A model generated the notes under the pieces. It was given only the letters and a program-made list of their open reading frames with translations. It ran no database searches and was not told where the DNA came from. Below, piece after piece: positions 1 to 5,340 of a stretch of 5,364 bases of DNA. The stretch comes from DAOTVS01 sp034436375. Lineage in GTDB: Bacteria > Chloroflexota > Anaerolineae > SpSt-313. Position 1 is the first letter of the stretch. Each line of letters begins with the position of its first letter. Position numbers and translations under genes: made by a program. The stretch is from positions 1 to 5,364 of the forward strand of contig DAOTVS010000302.1 in assembly GCA_034436375.1 (NCBI GenBank). The letters are read 5' to 3'.

Positions 1-182
1 GTGAGGATGGCCAGGCCCATGATCAGCGGATCGGCGACAGCATTGCCTGGGGGCAGAGAGATGTTCAGATAGGTGATCAGGCCGCCGACCACGAGGCTGG
101 CACCGCCAGTGATAAGGATCCGGCCAAGCCCGTGCAGCCTTTCGCTCTGGGGATGCGTGTAGTGCTCTCTTGCTTGTATCAA
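1..182 (-). CDS. Unidentified membrane protein, N-terminal part (cut by window edge)
   Basis: An open frame on the minus strand starts with TTG at 182-180 and stays open to base 1, giving 60 residues (start MIQAREHYTHPQSERLHGLG). The TTG shares two bases with the TGA stop of the flippase gene (181-179). A strong Shine-Dalgarno-like AAGGTGGGG lies at 198-190, 7 bases before it, so translational coupling to the flippase is likely. After a short polar N-terminus there is one clear hydrophobic segment at about residues 22-39 (ILITGGASLVVGGLITYL), a short Pro/Gly-containing turn, and the start of a second hydrophobic stretch from about residue 52. Codon third positions are GC-rich, as in the neighbours. 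The family is not recognisable from 60 residues. A polytopic membrane protein of envelope polysaccharide export or synthesis would fit the neighbourhood, but that is only context. Confidence 0.6.
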   Translation of the reverse strand, partial: MIQAREHYTHPQSERLHGLGRILITGGASLVVGGLITYLNISLPPGNAVADPLIMGLAIL

Positions 183-1768
183 TGTACAGCCCCACCTTCA
201 TGTGTTGTCATGCGTTTGAGGGGTTGGGCGTAGCGGGCGAGCAGTTCCTGTAGCTCGGGCAGGCCAAGCAGCCAGCAGACCGCCAGATAGGAGAGGGCGG
301 CAAGGCCCAGGCGTCCGAACTCGATGCCCAGGCCTAGCAGGCGGCCAGGCGCGGCAATCATGGCTTGCCGGCTTAGCGCATAGACCGCCACCAGGGTTAT
401 TGCGGCGAGAGCGATTTTCCACCCCGAGCGCTTGAGGCCCACGCGCCAGGAGAGCGCCAGCTTGCGTGAGATCAGGGCCAGCAGTGCGGCGGCATTGAAC
501 AGGAATATGCCCGTTGTGGCATAGGCGATCCCCAGATGGCCAACCAACGCACCCAGTGCCCAGGCGGCGCCCAGGTTGGCGACAATACAGATCATGCCCA
601 CCAGAGCGGGCCACTTCTCCAGGTTGCAGGCCAGCAGAATGGAGGTCGCAATATCCTTAAAAGCAAAACCGATGAGGCCTAATGAATAGCCTTGCAACAC
701 TGCGGCCGTCATGGCCGTAGCTGTGGGGTCAAAGGCGTTGCCTTCGTACAGTAACTGGGTCATCGGGGTACTGCCGAGCAGGAGGAGCAGCGCCAGGGGC
801 ACGATCAGAAAGGCAACGATCCAGATCAGGCTTTCCACTTTGCGGGCCAGCTCCGCCAGGCGCTTTTCGCTGACCAGACGTGAGAGAGAGGGCAACAAGG
901 CATTGCTCACGCTCAATACGACCAGTTGCAGGGGCAGACTGAAGATGCTGGCGGCAAAGCCGAAACTGGCGGCCAGACCGGGCCCATAGGTAGAGGCCAG
1001 GCTGCGGTCGGTGATGAAATAGATCTGGCTCACGACCAGCGACAAAAACACCAGGGTCAAGCTGCGCACAAAGCCGGTTGCACTTGCCCGCGCCGCCGGC
1101 AGAGCAGCGGGAGATTGCGAGCGGCCAGGCCGCCGGAAGAGGAACGGCGCCGAGACCGTGGCGGCCTGCATGGCAAGCCCGGCTCCATAGCCGACCACCA
1201 GCCCCTGGATGCCCAGCGGGCGCCCCAACAGGTATGCGCCCAGGATGCCCCCGGCGTAGGGCAGGAGGCTGGCGATGGCTGGCACAACAAAGATCGCCTG
1301 GGCATAGCAATAGGCCTGCATGACGCCGGTGACGCTAAAGAATACAAAGAGAAACGACATCAGCCGCGCCAGAAAGACGGCCATCTGCCGCGTGGCCCCA
1401 CTCAACCCCGGGCCGGTGAACCACACCGCCGGCCCGCTGGTCAGCGCCAGAAACGCCGAGCAGGCGAGTGCGCCCAGGGTCACCAGCAGCAACAGCCCAC
1501 GCACCCGGTCGGGGCTGCTCTCGCGGCTGAAATCGCGGGTCAGTGCTGTGCTGACCGAGGAAGCCATCAGCCCACCCATCAACACAGGCACACCCTGAGC
1601 TACAAAGTAGGCATCGGTCTGCGGCGATACACCGAACAGGCGGGCGGTGAGGGCTTGCTGCACCAGGGCCAGGAATTTGGTCAACAGGGCAAACGATGAT
1701 AGGGTAATTACGGCTGCAGCCGACCCCTGTTGGTGCCCGACAAACCAATGGAAGAGCTTTTTGATCAT
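179..1768 (-). CDS. MurJ/MviN-family flippase (MOP superfamily), possibly for a polysaccharide intermediate
   Basis: This polytopic inner-membrane protein of 529 residues has about 14 hydrophobic segments, as expected for MurJ-type lipid-linked oligosaccharide flippases, which move undecaprenyl-linked precursors across the membrane. Family marks are the N-terminal ARLFG..PQTDAYFVAQ..P at residues 42-61, ALLPSLSR at 290-297 after the seventh or eighth helix, and LLYEGNAFDPTAT at 339-351, matching the usual LLFxRGAFxxxDT. A polar linker at about 212-232 separates the two halves. I chose ATG at 1768-1766 because GGGG lies 5 bases upstream (1777-1774). An in-frame GTG at 1813 would add 15 residues with Cys and polar residues and has no ribosome site. 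The charged residues considered important in E. coli MurJ appear mostly replaced by hand alignment: LVQQ where LGFARD stands, and FAAS where YADR stands. The true substrate is therefore open. The next gene overlaps its stop. Confidence 0.88.
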   Translation of the reverse strand: MIKKLFHWFVGHQQGSAAAVITLSSFALLTKFLALVQQALTARLFGVSPQTDAYFVAQGVPVLMGGLMASSVSTALTRDFSRESSPDRVRGLLLLVTLGALACSAFLALTSGPAVWFTGPGLSGATRQMAVFLARLMSFLFVFFSVTGVMQAYCYAQAIFVVPAIASLLPYAGGILGAYLLGRPLGIQGLVVGYGAGLAMQAATVSAPFLFRRPGRSQSPAALPAARASATGFVRSLTLVFLSLVVSQIYFITDRSLASTYGPGLAASFGFAASIFSLPLQLVVLSVSNALLPSLSRLVSEKRLAELARKVESLIWIVAFLIVPLALLLLLGSTPMTQLLYEGNAFDPTATAMTAAVLQGYSLGLIGFAFKDIATSILLACNLEKWPALVGMICIVANLGAAWALGALVGHLGIAYATTGIFLFNAAALLALISRKLALSWRVGLKRSGWKIALAAITLVAVYALSRQAMIAAPGRLLGLGIEFGRLGLAALSYLAVCWLLGLPELQELLARYAQPLKRMTTHEGGAVH

Positions 1769-1777
1769 GCCATCCCC
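1766..1777 (-). promoter_or_regulatory. Ribosome binding site deciding the flippase start
   Basis: GGGG at 1777-1774 lies 5 bases before ATG at 1768-1766. The farther in-frame GTG at 1813-1811 is preceded by a C-rich run (CGCCCCCG) that cannot pair with anti-Shine-Dalgarno sequence, so the inner ATG is preferred. Confidence 0.5.
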
Positions 1778-1811
1778 GACTAGACAGATTTGGCAAAGGT
1801 TGTAATGGCTC

Positions 1812-1852
1812 ACCGGGGGCGATGCTGTAGTTCATGTTGAACCGGGGCGATG
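1812..1852. repeat. Direct repeat pair flanking a small palindrome in the flippase leader
   Basis: ACCGGGGGCGATG (1812-1824) recurs as ACCGGGGCGATG (1841-1852), 29 bases later and one G shorter. Between and partly overlapping the second copy lies a perfect inverted repeat, GTTCA (1830-1834) TGT TGAAC (1838-1842). The block falls downstream of the proposed flippase transcription start, so it could be an operator or a structured leader element. It may also be chance in GC-rich DNA. Confidence 0.45.
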
Positions 1853-1873
1853 AACAAATAGAGTCTAGCAAGA

Positions 1874-1901
1874 AGCATACCAGAAACTTTTCTACTGCGA
1901 A
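1874..1901 (-). promoter_or_regulatory. Candidate promoter for the flippase gene
   Basis: Read on the minus strand, TTCGCA (1901-1896, four of six matches to the -35 consensus) is followed after 16 bases by TATGCT (1879-1874). The -10 box carries an extended TGG directly upstream. Transcription would start near 1867 and give a leader of about 100 bases before the ATG at 1768. Only consensus matching supports it. Confidence 0.4.
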
Positions 1902-1950
1902 GAGAGATGCTCCCCGCAAGCTGCGGATCAAGAGCGAAACGACTTGGCTA

Positions 1951-1980
1951 TTGCCGATTGCTTGCTGATTGTGGTATTAT
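1951..1980 (+). promoter_or_regulatory. Promoter for the plus-strand operon, overlaid by a tandem 10-base repeat
   Basis: TTGCCG (1951-1956) and TATTAT (1975-1980) are 18 bases apart. The -10 box is preceded by TGG (1972-1974), an extended -10 signature. Transcription would begin near 1987, about 38 bases before the preferred start of the first gene. TTGCCGATTG (1951-1960) is repeated as TTGCTGATTG (1962-1971) with one mismatch and an 11-base period, close to one helical turn, covering the -35 box and most of the spacer. Such placement would suit a repressor or activator site, but no regulator is visible in the window. Confidence 0.5.
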
Positions 1981-2012
1981 GGGGCTGCTGAAGCGGGAGA
2001 CTCCTATCAGAT

Positions 2013-2027
2013 GGAGGCATGGAGATG
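2013..2027 (+). promoter_or_regulatory. Ribosome binding site favouring ATG at 2025 over ATG at 2019
   Basis: GGAGG at 2013-2017 sits only 1 base before the ATG at 2019 but 7 bases before the in-frame ATG at 2025. Normal spacing therefore points to 2025, which removes two residues (ME) from the longer reading. Confidence 0.6.
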
Positions 2028-2597
2028 AGTGGCAGGGAGCTGTCCATCGTCTATTTCGACCGGCCTGGTCCTGAGAATACGGAGGAGACCTTGCGCCTGG
2101 CCCGCCTGCGAGCAGAGGCGCTGGGGCTGAAGCACATCCTGGTGGCCACGACCACGGGGGCAACCGGCCGGTGGGCGGGTGAGGTGTTGCGAGGGTTCCA
2201 CGTGGTGGCGGTGACCCACTCGACGGGGTTTGCGCGGCCCAATGAGCAGGAGCTGCTCCCCGAACACCGGCAGGCCATGGCCGAGATGGGCGTAGAGATC
2301 CTCACCTGCCAGCATGCCCTGGGCGGTGTGAACCGGGCCGTGCGCCGCAAGCTGGGCACCTACGAACTGGATGAGGTCGTCGCCTTTACCCTGCGTGTTT
2401 TCGGCCAGGGCACCAAGGTGGCCTGCGAGATTGCCCTCATGGCAGCGGATGCCGGGCTGGTGCCGACCGGAGAGCCGGCGTTGGCCATTGGCGGGACGGG
2501 GCAGGGCGCCGATACGGCGCTCGTGCTGGTGCCGGCCAATGCCCAGTCGTTCTTTGACCTGAAGGTGCAGGAATTCGTGTGCAAGCCAATGCTCTAG
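2025..2597 (+). CDS. Stand-alone pyruvate-kinase C-terminal-domain-like protein, function unknown
   Basis: A protein of 190 residues resembles the PK alpha/beta (C-terminal) fold proteins that occur without the catalytic barrel, the group typified by archaeal MTH1675 and AF0103. It cannot be a pyruvate kinase because it lacks the barrel and its active site. Visible features are an N-terminal helix with paired Leu/Ala (TLRLARLRAEALGLKHILVA), a Gly/Thr-rich loop TTTGATGRWAGEV at about 43-55, the strand-turn HVVAVTHSTGF at 59-69, and a C-terminal GGTGQGADTALVLVPAN at 156-172. These glycine-rich loops resemble ligand-binding positions, and a nucleotide or flavin ligand is possible, but no activity is assigned to the family as far as I know. 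No transmembrane segment or signal peptide is present. It is the first gene after the promoter at 1951-1980. The ATG at 2019 is the alternative start. The next gene is 202 bases away, so membership in the same transcript is plausible but not proven. Confidence 0.82.
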   Translation: MSGRELSIVYFDRPGPENTEETLRLARLRAEALGLKHILVATTTGATGRWAGEVLRGFHVVAVTHSTGFARPNEQELLPEHRQAMAEMGVEILTCQHALGGVNRAVRRKLGTYELDEVVAFTLRVFGQGTKVACEIALMAADAGLVPTGEPALAIGGTGQGADTALVLVPANAQSFFDLKVQEFVCKPML

Positions 2598-2637
2598 TGC
2601 AGGAGGCCCATGGCCAGACGCGTTGCATTCATTGCGG

Positions 2638-2659
2638 CATCCAGGTCCGCATCTGGATG
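2638..2659 (+). repeat. Stem-loop, 7-base perfect stem
   Basis: CATCCAG (2638-2644) and CTGGATG (2653-2659) are perfect reverse complements around an 8-base loop. There is no following U-run, so a simple intrinsic terminator is unlikely. It lies 40 bases after the stop of the preceding gene and could protect the upstream message or lower downstream expression. Confidence 0.45.
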
Positions 2660-2705
2660 GGCTGGGGCGGCCGCTGATGGCGGGATGTTGTCGTGGCGGC
2701 TTGAC

Positions 2706-2719
2706 CGCTCGTCTGAGCG
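2706..2719 (+). repeat. Short stem-loop with tetraloop
   Basis: CGCTC (2706-2710) and GAGCG (2715-2719) pair around GTCT. This is a small hairpin in the leader of the NUDIX gene. Its significance alone is low. Confidence 0.3.
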
Positions 2720-2799
2720 TTGTCCCGTGGCGGGTCGCAGGATGGGGAGCCCAAGCTGCCAAGACAAGGGCGAGGCGTGCGCGAGATAGTGAGGATAGG

Positions 2800-3273
2800 T
2801 TGGAGGATAGAACGCTCTGCCTCCTGGTGCGTGGCGAGCCGGCGCAGGAGGTGTTGTTAGGCTGCAAGAAGCGGGGTTTTGGCCGCGGCAAGTATGTTGG
2901 CCTGGGCGGCAAGGTGGAGCCTGGCGAGACATTGGAGCAGGCGGCGGTGCGCGAGGTGCTGGAGGAGGCAGAGGTTTCCGTGAGCGAGCGGGCCCTGGAG
3001 CCTGCCGGACACCTGGTGTTTGCCTTTCCTTTCAAGCCGGAATGGGATATGGCGGCGCGGGTTTTCGTGGCCCGGCGCTGGTTGGGCGAGCCGGGGGAGA
3101 CAGAGGAATTGCAGCCGCGCTGGTTCCCGGTGCAGAGGATTCCCTATGCGGAGATGTGGGATGATGCCCGCTACTGGCTGCCGTATGTGTTGGCCGGGGA
3201 GTGGGTGGAGGCGCGGTTCGTGTATGGGGCGGATAACGTGACGGTCGCCGAGGCGACTGTCCTGGGGAGTTGA
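2800..3273 (+). CDS. MTH1-like NUDIX hydrolase (oxidised purine nucleotide sanitising type)
   Basis: A NUDIX enzyme of 157 residues, near the 156 of human MTH1, expected to cleave a nucleoside triphosphate to the monophosphate and pyrophosphate. The NUDIX box runs from G37 to V59: G37, E43, R51, E52 and the metal-binding E55-E56 are present, but the usual Gly near the end is Glu58. KKRGFGRGKYVGLGGKV (23-39) and WFPVQRIPYAEMWDDARYW (108-126) align closely with MTH1. Trp120 matches MTH1 Trp117 and Asp122 matches Asp119. The position of Asn33 is Val, and that of Asp120 is Ala123. I chose TTG at 2800 because GAGG (2791-2794) lies 5 bases before it and the product then begins exactly where the family does. 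Starts at 2677 (ATG) or 2623 (TTG) would add a non-family Arg-rich tail. The stop is 3 bases before the ABC gene, so the two are co-translated. 8-oxo-dGTP is the default substrate guess, uncertain because of the changed pocket. Confidence 0.85.
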   Translation: MEDRTLCLLVRGEPAQEVLLGCKKRGFGRGKYVGLGGKVEPGETLEQAAVREVLEEAEVSVSERALEPAGHLVFAFPFKPEWDMAARVFVARRWLGEPGETEELQPRWFPVQRIPYAEMWDDARYWLPYVLAGEWVEARFVYGADNVTVAEATVLGS

Positions 3274-3276
3274 TGG

Positions 3277-3972
3277 GTGGCCGGAACAGGCTGTGCTGAG
3301 CCTCTGATCGTGTTGCGCGAGGTGACCAAGGCCTACCGTCTGGGGCCAGAGGCGGCGCCGGCGCTGCGTGGGGTGAGCCTGGACATCGAAAAGGGCGAGT
3401 TTGTGGCCATTATTGGCGCATCGGGCAGCGGCAAGTCGACACTGCTGAACCTGATCGCCGGGCTGGACAAGCCAACCTCCGGCAGCATCCGGGTGGAGGG
3501 TCAGGAGGTGACGGCGCTGGATGAGGACTCGCTGGCGCGTTGGCGGGGGGGCGCACTGGGCATCGTCTTCCAGTTCTTTCAGCTTTTGCCCACACTGACG
3601 GCGCTGGAGAATGTCATGCTGGCGATGGAGCTGGGAGGGCGCTTTCGCAATGATCGACGGCAGCGTGCACTGGAGCGATTGGAGCAGGTGGGCCTGGCTC
3701 ACCTGGCGGATCACCTGCCCTCCGAGCTCTCTGGCGGCGAACAGCAACGCGTGGCCATTGCCCGCGCCCTGGCGAATGATCCACCGCTGCTTCTGGCCGA
3801 TGAGCCCACCGGGAACCTGGATTCCAAAACGGGCCAGCGCATCGTCGATTGCCTGAAGGATTTTAACGCTTGCGGCAAGACGATTGTATTGGTGACCCAC
3901 GAGCACGGCCTGGCGCGCCGGGCGACGCGTGTGGTGGAGATGAGGGATGGACAGATCGTTGCCGATGGCTGA
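3277..3972 (+). CDS. ABC transporter ATP-binding protein, MacB/LolD/FtsE type
   Basis: A complete cytoplasmic ATPase subunit of 231 residues, a normal length for this group. Walker A is GASGSGKST (47-55), the Q-loop is at Gln99 in VFQFFQLLPTLTALENV, the signature is LSGGEQQRVAIARAL (151-165), Walker B is LLLADEPTGNLD (171-182), and the switch His is His208 in VTHEH. The FQFFQLLPTLTALENV and DEPTGNLDS patterns are typical of the group that energises FtsX/MacB-like permeases for export or mechanotransmission rather than nutrient uptake. The start is GTG at 3277 with GGGGAG (3264-3269) 7 bases upstream, and an overlapping ATG at 3273 is out of frame. It sits 3 bases after the NUDIX gene and overlaps the next gene. 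No permease gene is present in the window, so its partner may be downstream or elsewhere. The substrate cannot be deduced from the ATPase. Confidence 0.95.
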   Translation: MAGTGCAEPLIVLREVTKAYRLGPEAAPALRGVSLDIEKGEFVAIIGASGSGKSTLLNLIAGLDKPTSGSIRVEGQEVTALDEDSLARWRGGALGIVFQFFQLLPTLTALENVMLAMELGGRFRNDRRQRALERLEQVGLAHLADHLPSELSGGEQQRVAIARALANDPPLLLADEPTGNLDSKTGQRIVDCLKDFNACGKTIVLVTHEHGLARRATRVVEMRDGQIVADG

Positions 3973-5323
3973 ACCGACCTTGCTGGTGCGCAACGCTGCC
4001 CTGCTCGTGACTATGGATGACGAGCGGCGCGAGATAGCGGGCGGCAGTCTCTATGCGGTGGGCAATCGCATTGCGCAGGTGGGGCCGGCCGCCGATCTGC
4101 CGCAGACGGCCGATGTGGTGCTCGATGCCTCGGGCATGCTCATTTTGCCGGGGCTGGTGAACACGCACCATCACCTGTATCAAACGCTCACGCGCGCGGT
4201 GCTGGCGGTGCAGGATGCGGAGCTTTTCGACTGGCTGACGGTTCTCTATCGCATCTGGGCTGGGTTGGATGCGGAAGCCGTCTATATCAGTGCATTGCTG
4301 GCGATGGCGGAGCTTCTCCTTTCCGGCTGCACCACCACGACTGACCAGCTCTATCTCTTTCCCCATGGCGCCCGGGTCGATGACGAGATCCGCGCCGCCC
4401 AGGAGATCGGCATGCGCTTCCAACCGAGCCGTGGTGGCATGTCGCTGGGGGCATCGGCGGGGGGACTGCCGCCGGATTTCCTGACAGAGGATGAGGATGC
4501 TATCCTGGCCGACTGTGAGCGGCTGATCAAGCGCTACCACGACCCTGCCCCGCGGGCGATGCTGCGCATTGCGCTGGCGCCCACCTCACCCTTTTCCGTG
4601 ACCCGGGAGCTGCTCGTCCGCTCGGCGGAGCTGGCCCGCCGCCATGGTGTCACGCTGCACACCCACGTGGCCGAGACGCGCGATGAGGAAGTGTACTGCC
4701 TGGAGCGGGTGGGCCGGCGGCCGCTGGAGTATATGGCCGATGTGGGCTGGCTGGGGCCGGACGTCTGGCTCGCCCATGCGGTGTGGCTGAACGAGGCCGA
4801 GGTCGAGCAACTGGCGGCGACCGGCACCGGCGTAGCCCATTGCCCCAGCTCGAACATGCGCCTGGGGTCGGGCATTGCCCCCATCGCGGCCATGTTGTCG
4901 CACGGGGTGCACGTAGGGCTGGGTGTGGATGGCAGCGCATCGAACGACTCTTCACATATGCTGGCCGAAGTGCGGCAGGCCATGCTCCTGCAGCGGGTGG
5001 CGAAGGGGGCGGCGGCGCTCAGCGCGCGGCAGGCCCTGGAGATGGGCACGCGGCTCGGCGCGCAGGCGCTCGGGCGCGCTGATATCGGCGCCCTGGAACC
5101 AGGCCGGGCGGCGGACCTGATCGGGCTGCGCCTCGATCGCCTGGCCTATGCGGGGGCGCTTTCGGACCCTGTAGCGGCAGCTGTCTTTTGCCAGCCGCAG
5201 AATGTGGACCTGGCGGTGATCAATGGCCGAGTGCGCGTGCGGGAGGGGGAGGTCCTGGGCCTGGACCTGCCTGCGCTGGTGGCACGACATAATGCCATCT
5301 CCGCGCGTCTGCTAGGGGAGTAG
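3947..5323 (+). CDS. Amidohydrolase, 8-oxoguanine deaminase type (COG0402 cytosine/guanine deaminase family)
   Basis: A soluble metal-dependent deaminase of 458 residues (452 from the inner start) with the split beta-sandwich and TIM-barrel layout of the family. Metal and catalytic positions are visible: H74-x-H76 in NTHHHLYQTLTR, His240 and Glu243 in HTHVAET, His277 in LAHAV, and Asp328 in GVDGSASNDSSH. Stretches such as NTHHHLYQTLTRAV, SGCTTTTDQLYLFPHGA and AHCPSSNMRLGSGIAP are those I associate with bacterial 8-oxoguanine deaminases (Pseudomonas Pa0142 type), which convert 8-oxoguanine to uric acid and ammonia. Related guanine- or triazine-deaminating enzymes are the alternative. ATG at 3947 has GGAG 7 bases upstream (3936-3939) and overlaps the ABC gene by 26 bases. 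ATG at 3965 (overlap 8) fits the family N-terminus better but lacks a ribosome site. Tight coupling to the ATPase and NUDIX genes supports a purine-damage role. Confidence 0.9.
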   Translation: MDRSLPMAEPTLLVRNAALLVTMDDERREIAGGSLYAVGNRIAQVGPAADLPQTADVVLDASGMLILPGLVNTHHHLYQTLTRAVLAVQDAELFDWLTVLYRIWAGLDAEAVYISALLAMAELLLSGCTTTTDQLYLFPHGARVDDEIRAAQEIGMRFQPSRGGMSLGASAGGLPPDFLTEDEDAILADCERLIKRYHDPAPRAMLRIALAPTSPFSVTRELLVRSAELARRHGVTLHTHVAETRDEEVYCLERVGRRPLEYMADVGWLGPDVWLAHAVWLNEAEVEQLAATGTGVAHCPSSNMRLGSGIAPIAAMLSHGVHVGLGVDGSASNDSSHMLAEVRQAMLLQRVAKGAAALSARQALEMGTRLGAQALGRADIGALEPGRAADLIGLRLDRLAYAGALSDPVAAAVFCQPQNVDLAVINGRVRVREGEVLGLDLPALVARHNAISARLLGE

Positions 5324-5340
5324 GAAAGTGGGGAGTTGGT

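Larger units (their letters stand above)
2598..2799 (+). other. 202-base gap with stem-loops and no convincing gene
   Basis: No reading frame here shows a recognisable protein. The NUDIX frame extends upstream to 2623, but that stretch is Arg/Ala/Gly/Trp-rich and unlike the family. A 59-codon frame (ATG 2610 to TAG 2787-2789) has AGGAGG at 2601-2606, only 3 bases before its ATG, and begins MARRVAFIAAS. It then becomes low-complexity and is probably not a stable protein, though a leader peptide or gene remnant is possible. Inverted repeats at 2638-2659 and 2706-2719 could form RNA hairpins, and neither is followed by a T-run. TTGACC at 2701-2706 looks like a -35 box but lacks a -10 box at the right distance. 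Confidence 0.5.

Noticed and set aside
926..1699. Plus-strand open frame of 257 codons opposite the flippase
   Set aside because: The product is rich in Gln, Arg, Gly and His without hydrophobic core patterns. It is a GC-driven shadow of the flippase gene.
1766..1813. GTG at 1813 as the flippase start
   Set aside because: No ribosome binding site precedes it and the 15 extra residues do not resemble a MurJ N-terminus. ATG at 1768 has GGGG at good spacing.
2025..2597. Calling the first plus-strand gene a pyruvate kinase
   Set aside because: Only a C-terminal-domain-like fold of 190 residues is present, without the catalytic barrel.
2638..2665. Intrinsic terminator after the pyruvate-kinase-like gene
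   Set aside because: The hairpin is real but is followed by GGGCTGGGG rather than a T-run.
2701..2729. Internal promoter for the NUDIX gene (TTGACC as -35)
   Set aside because: No acceptable -10 hexamer occurs 15-19 bases downstream. The GATAGT at 2785 is too far away.
2623..2799. Extended N-terminus of the NUDIX protein from TTG 2623 or ATG 2677
   Set aside because: The extra 41-59 residues are Arg/Gly/Trp-rich and unlike any NUDIX extension I know. TTG 2800 gives the exact family length and has GAGG upstream.
2007..3035. Minus-strand open frame of 342 codons opposite the pyruvate-kinase-like gene and the gap
   Set aside because: Low-complexity composition, no motif, and antisense to a well supported protein.
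2857..3993. Long minus-strand open frame of 378 codons opposite the NUDIX and ABC genes
   Set aside because: Its translation is Arg/Gln/His/Leu-rich with no recognisable domain, and it lies antisense to two genes with clear family motifs. High GC content explains it.
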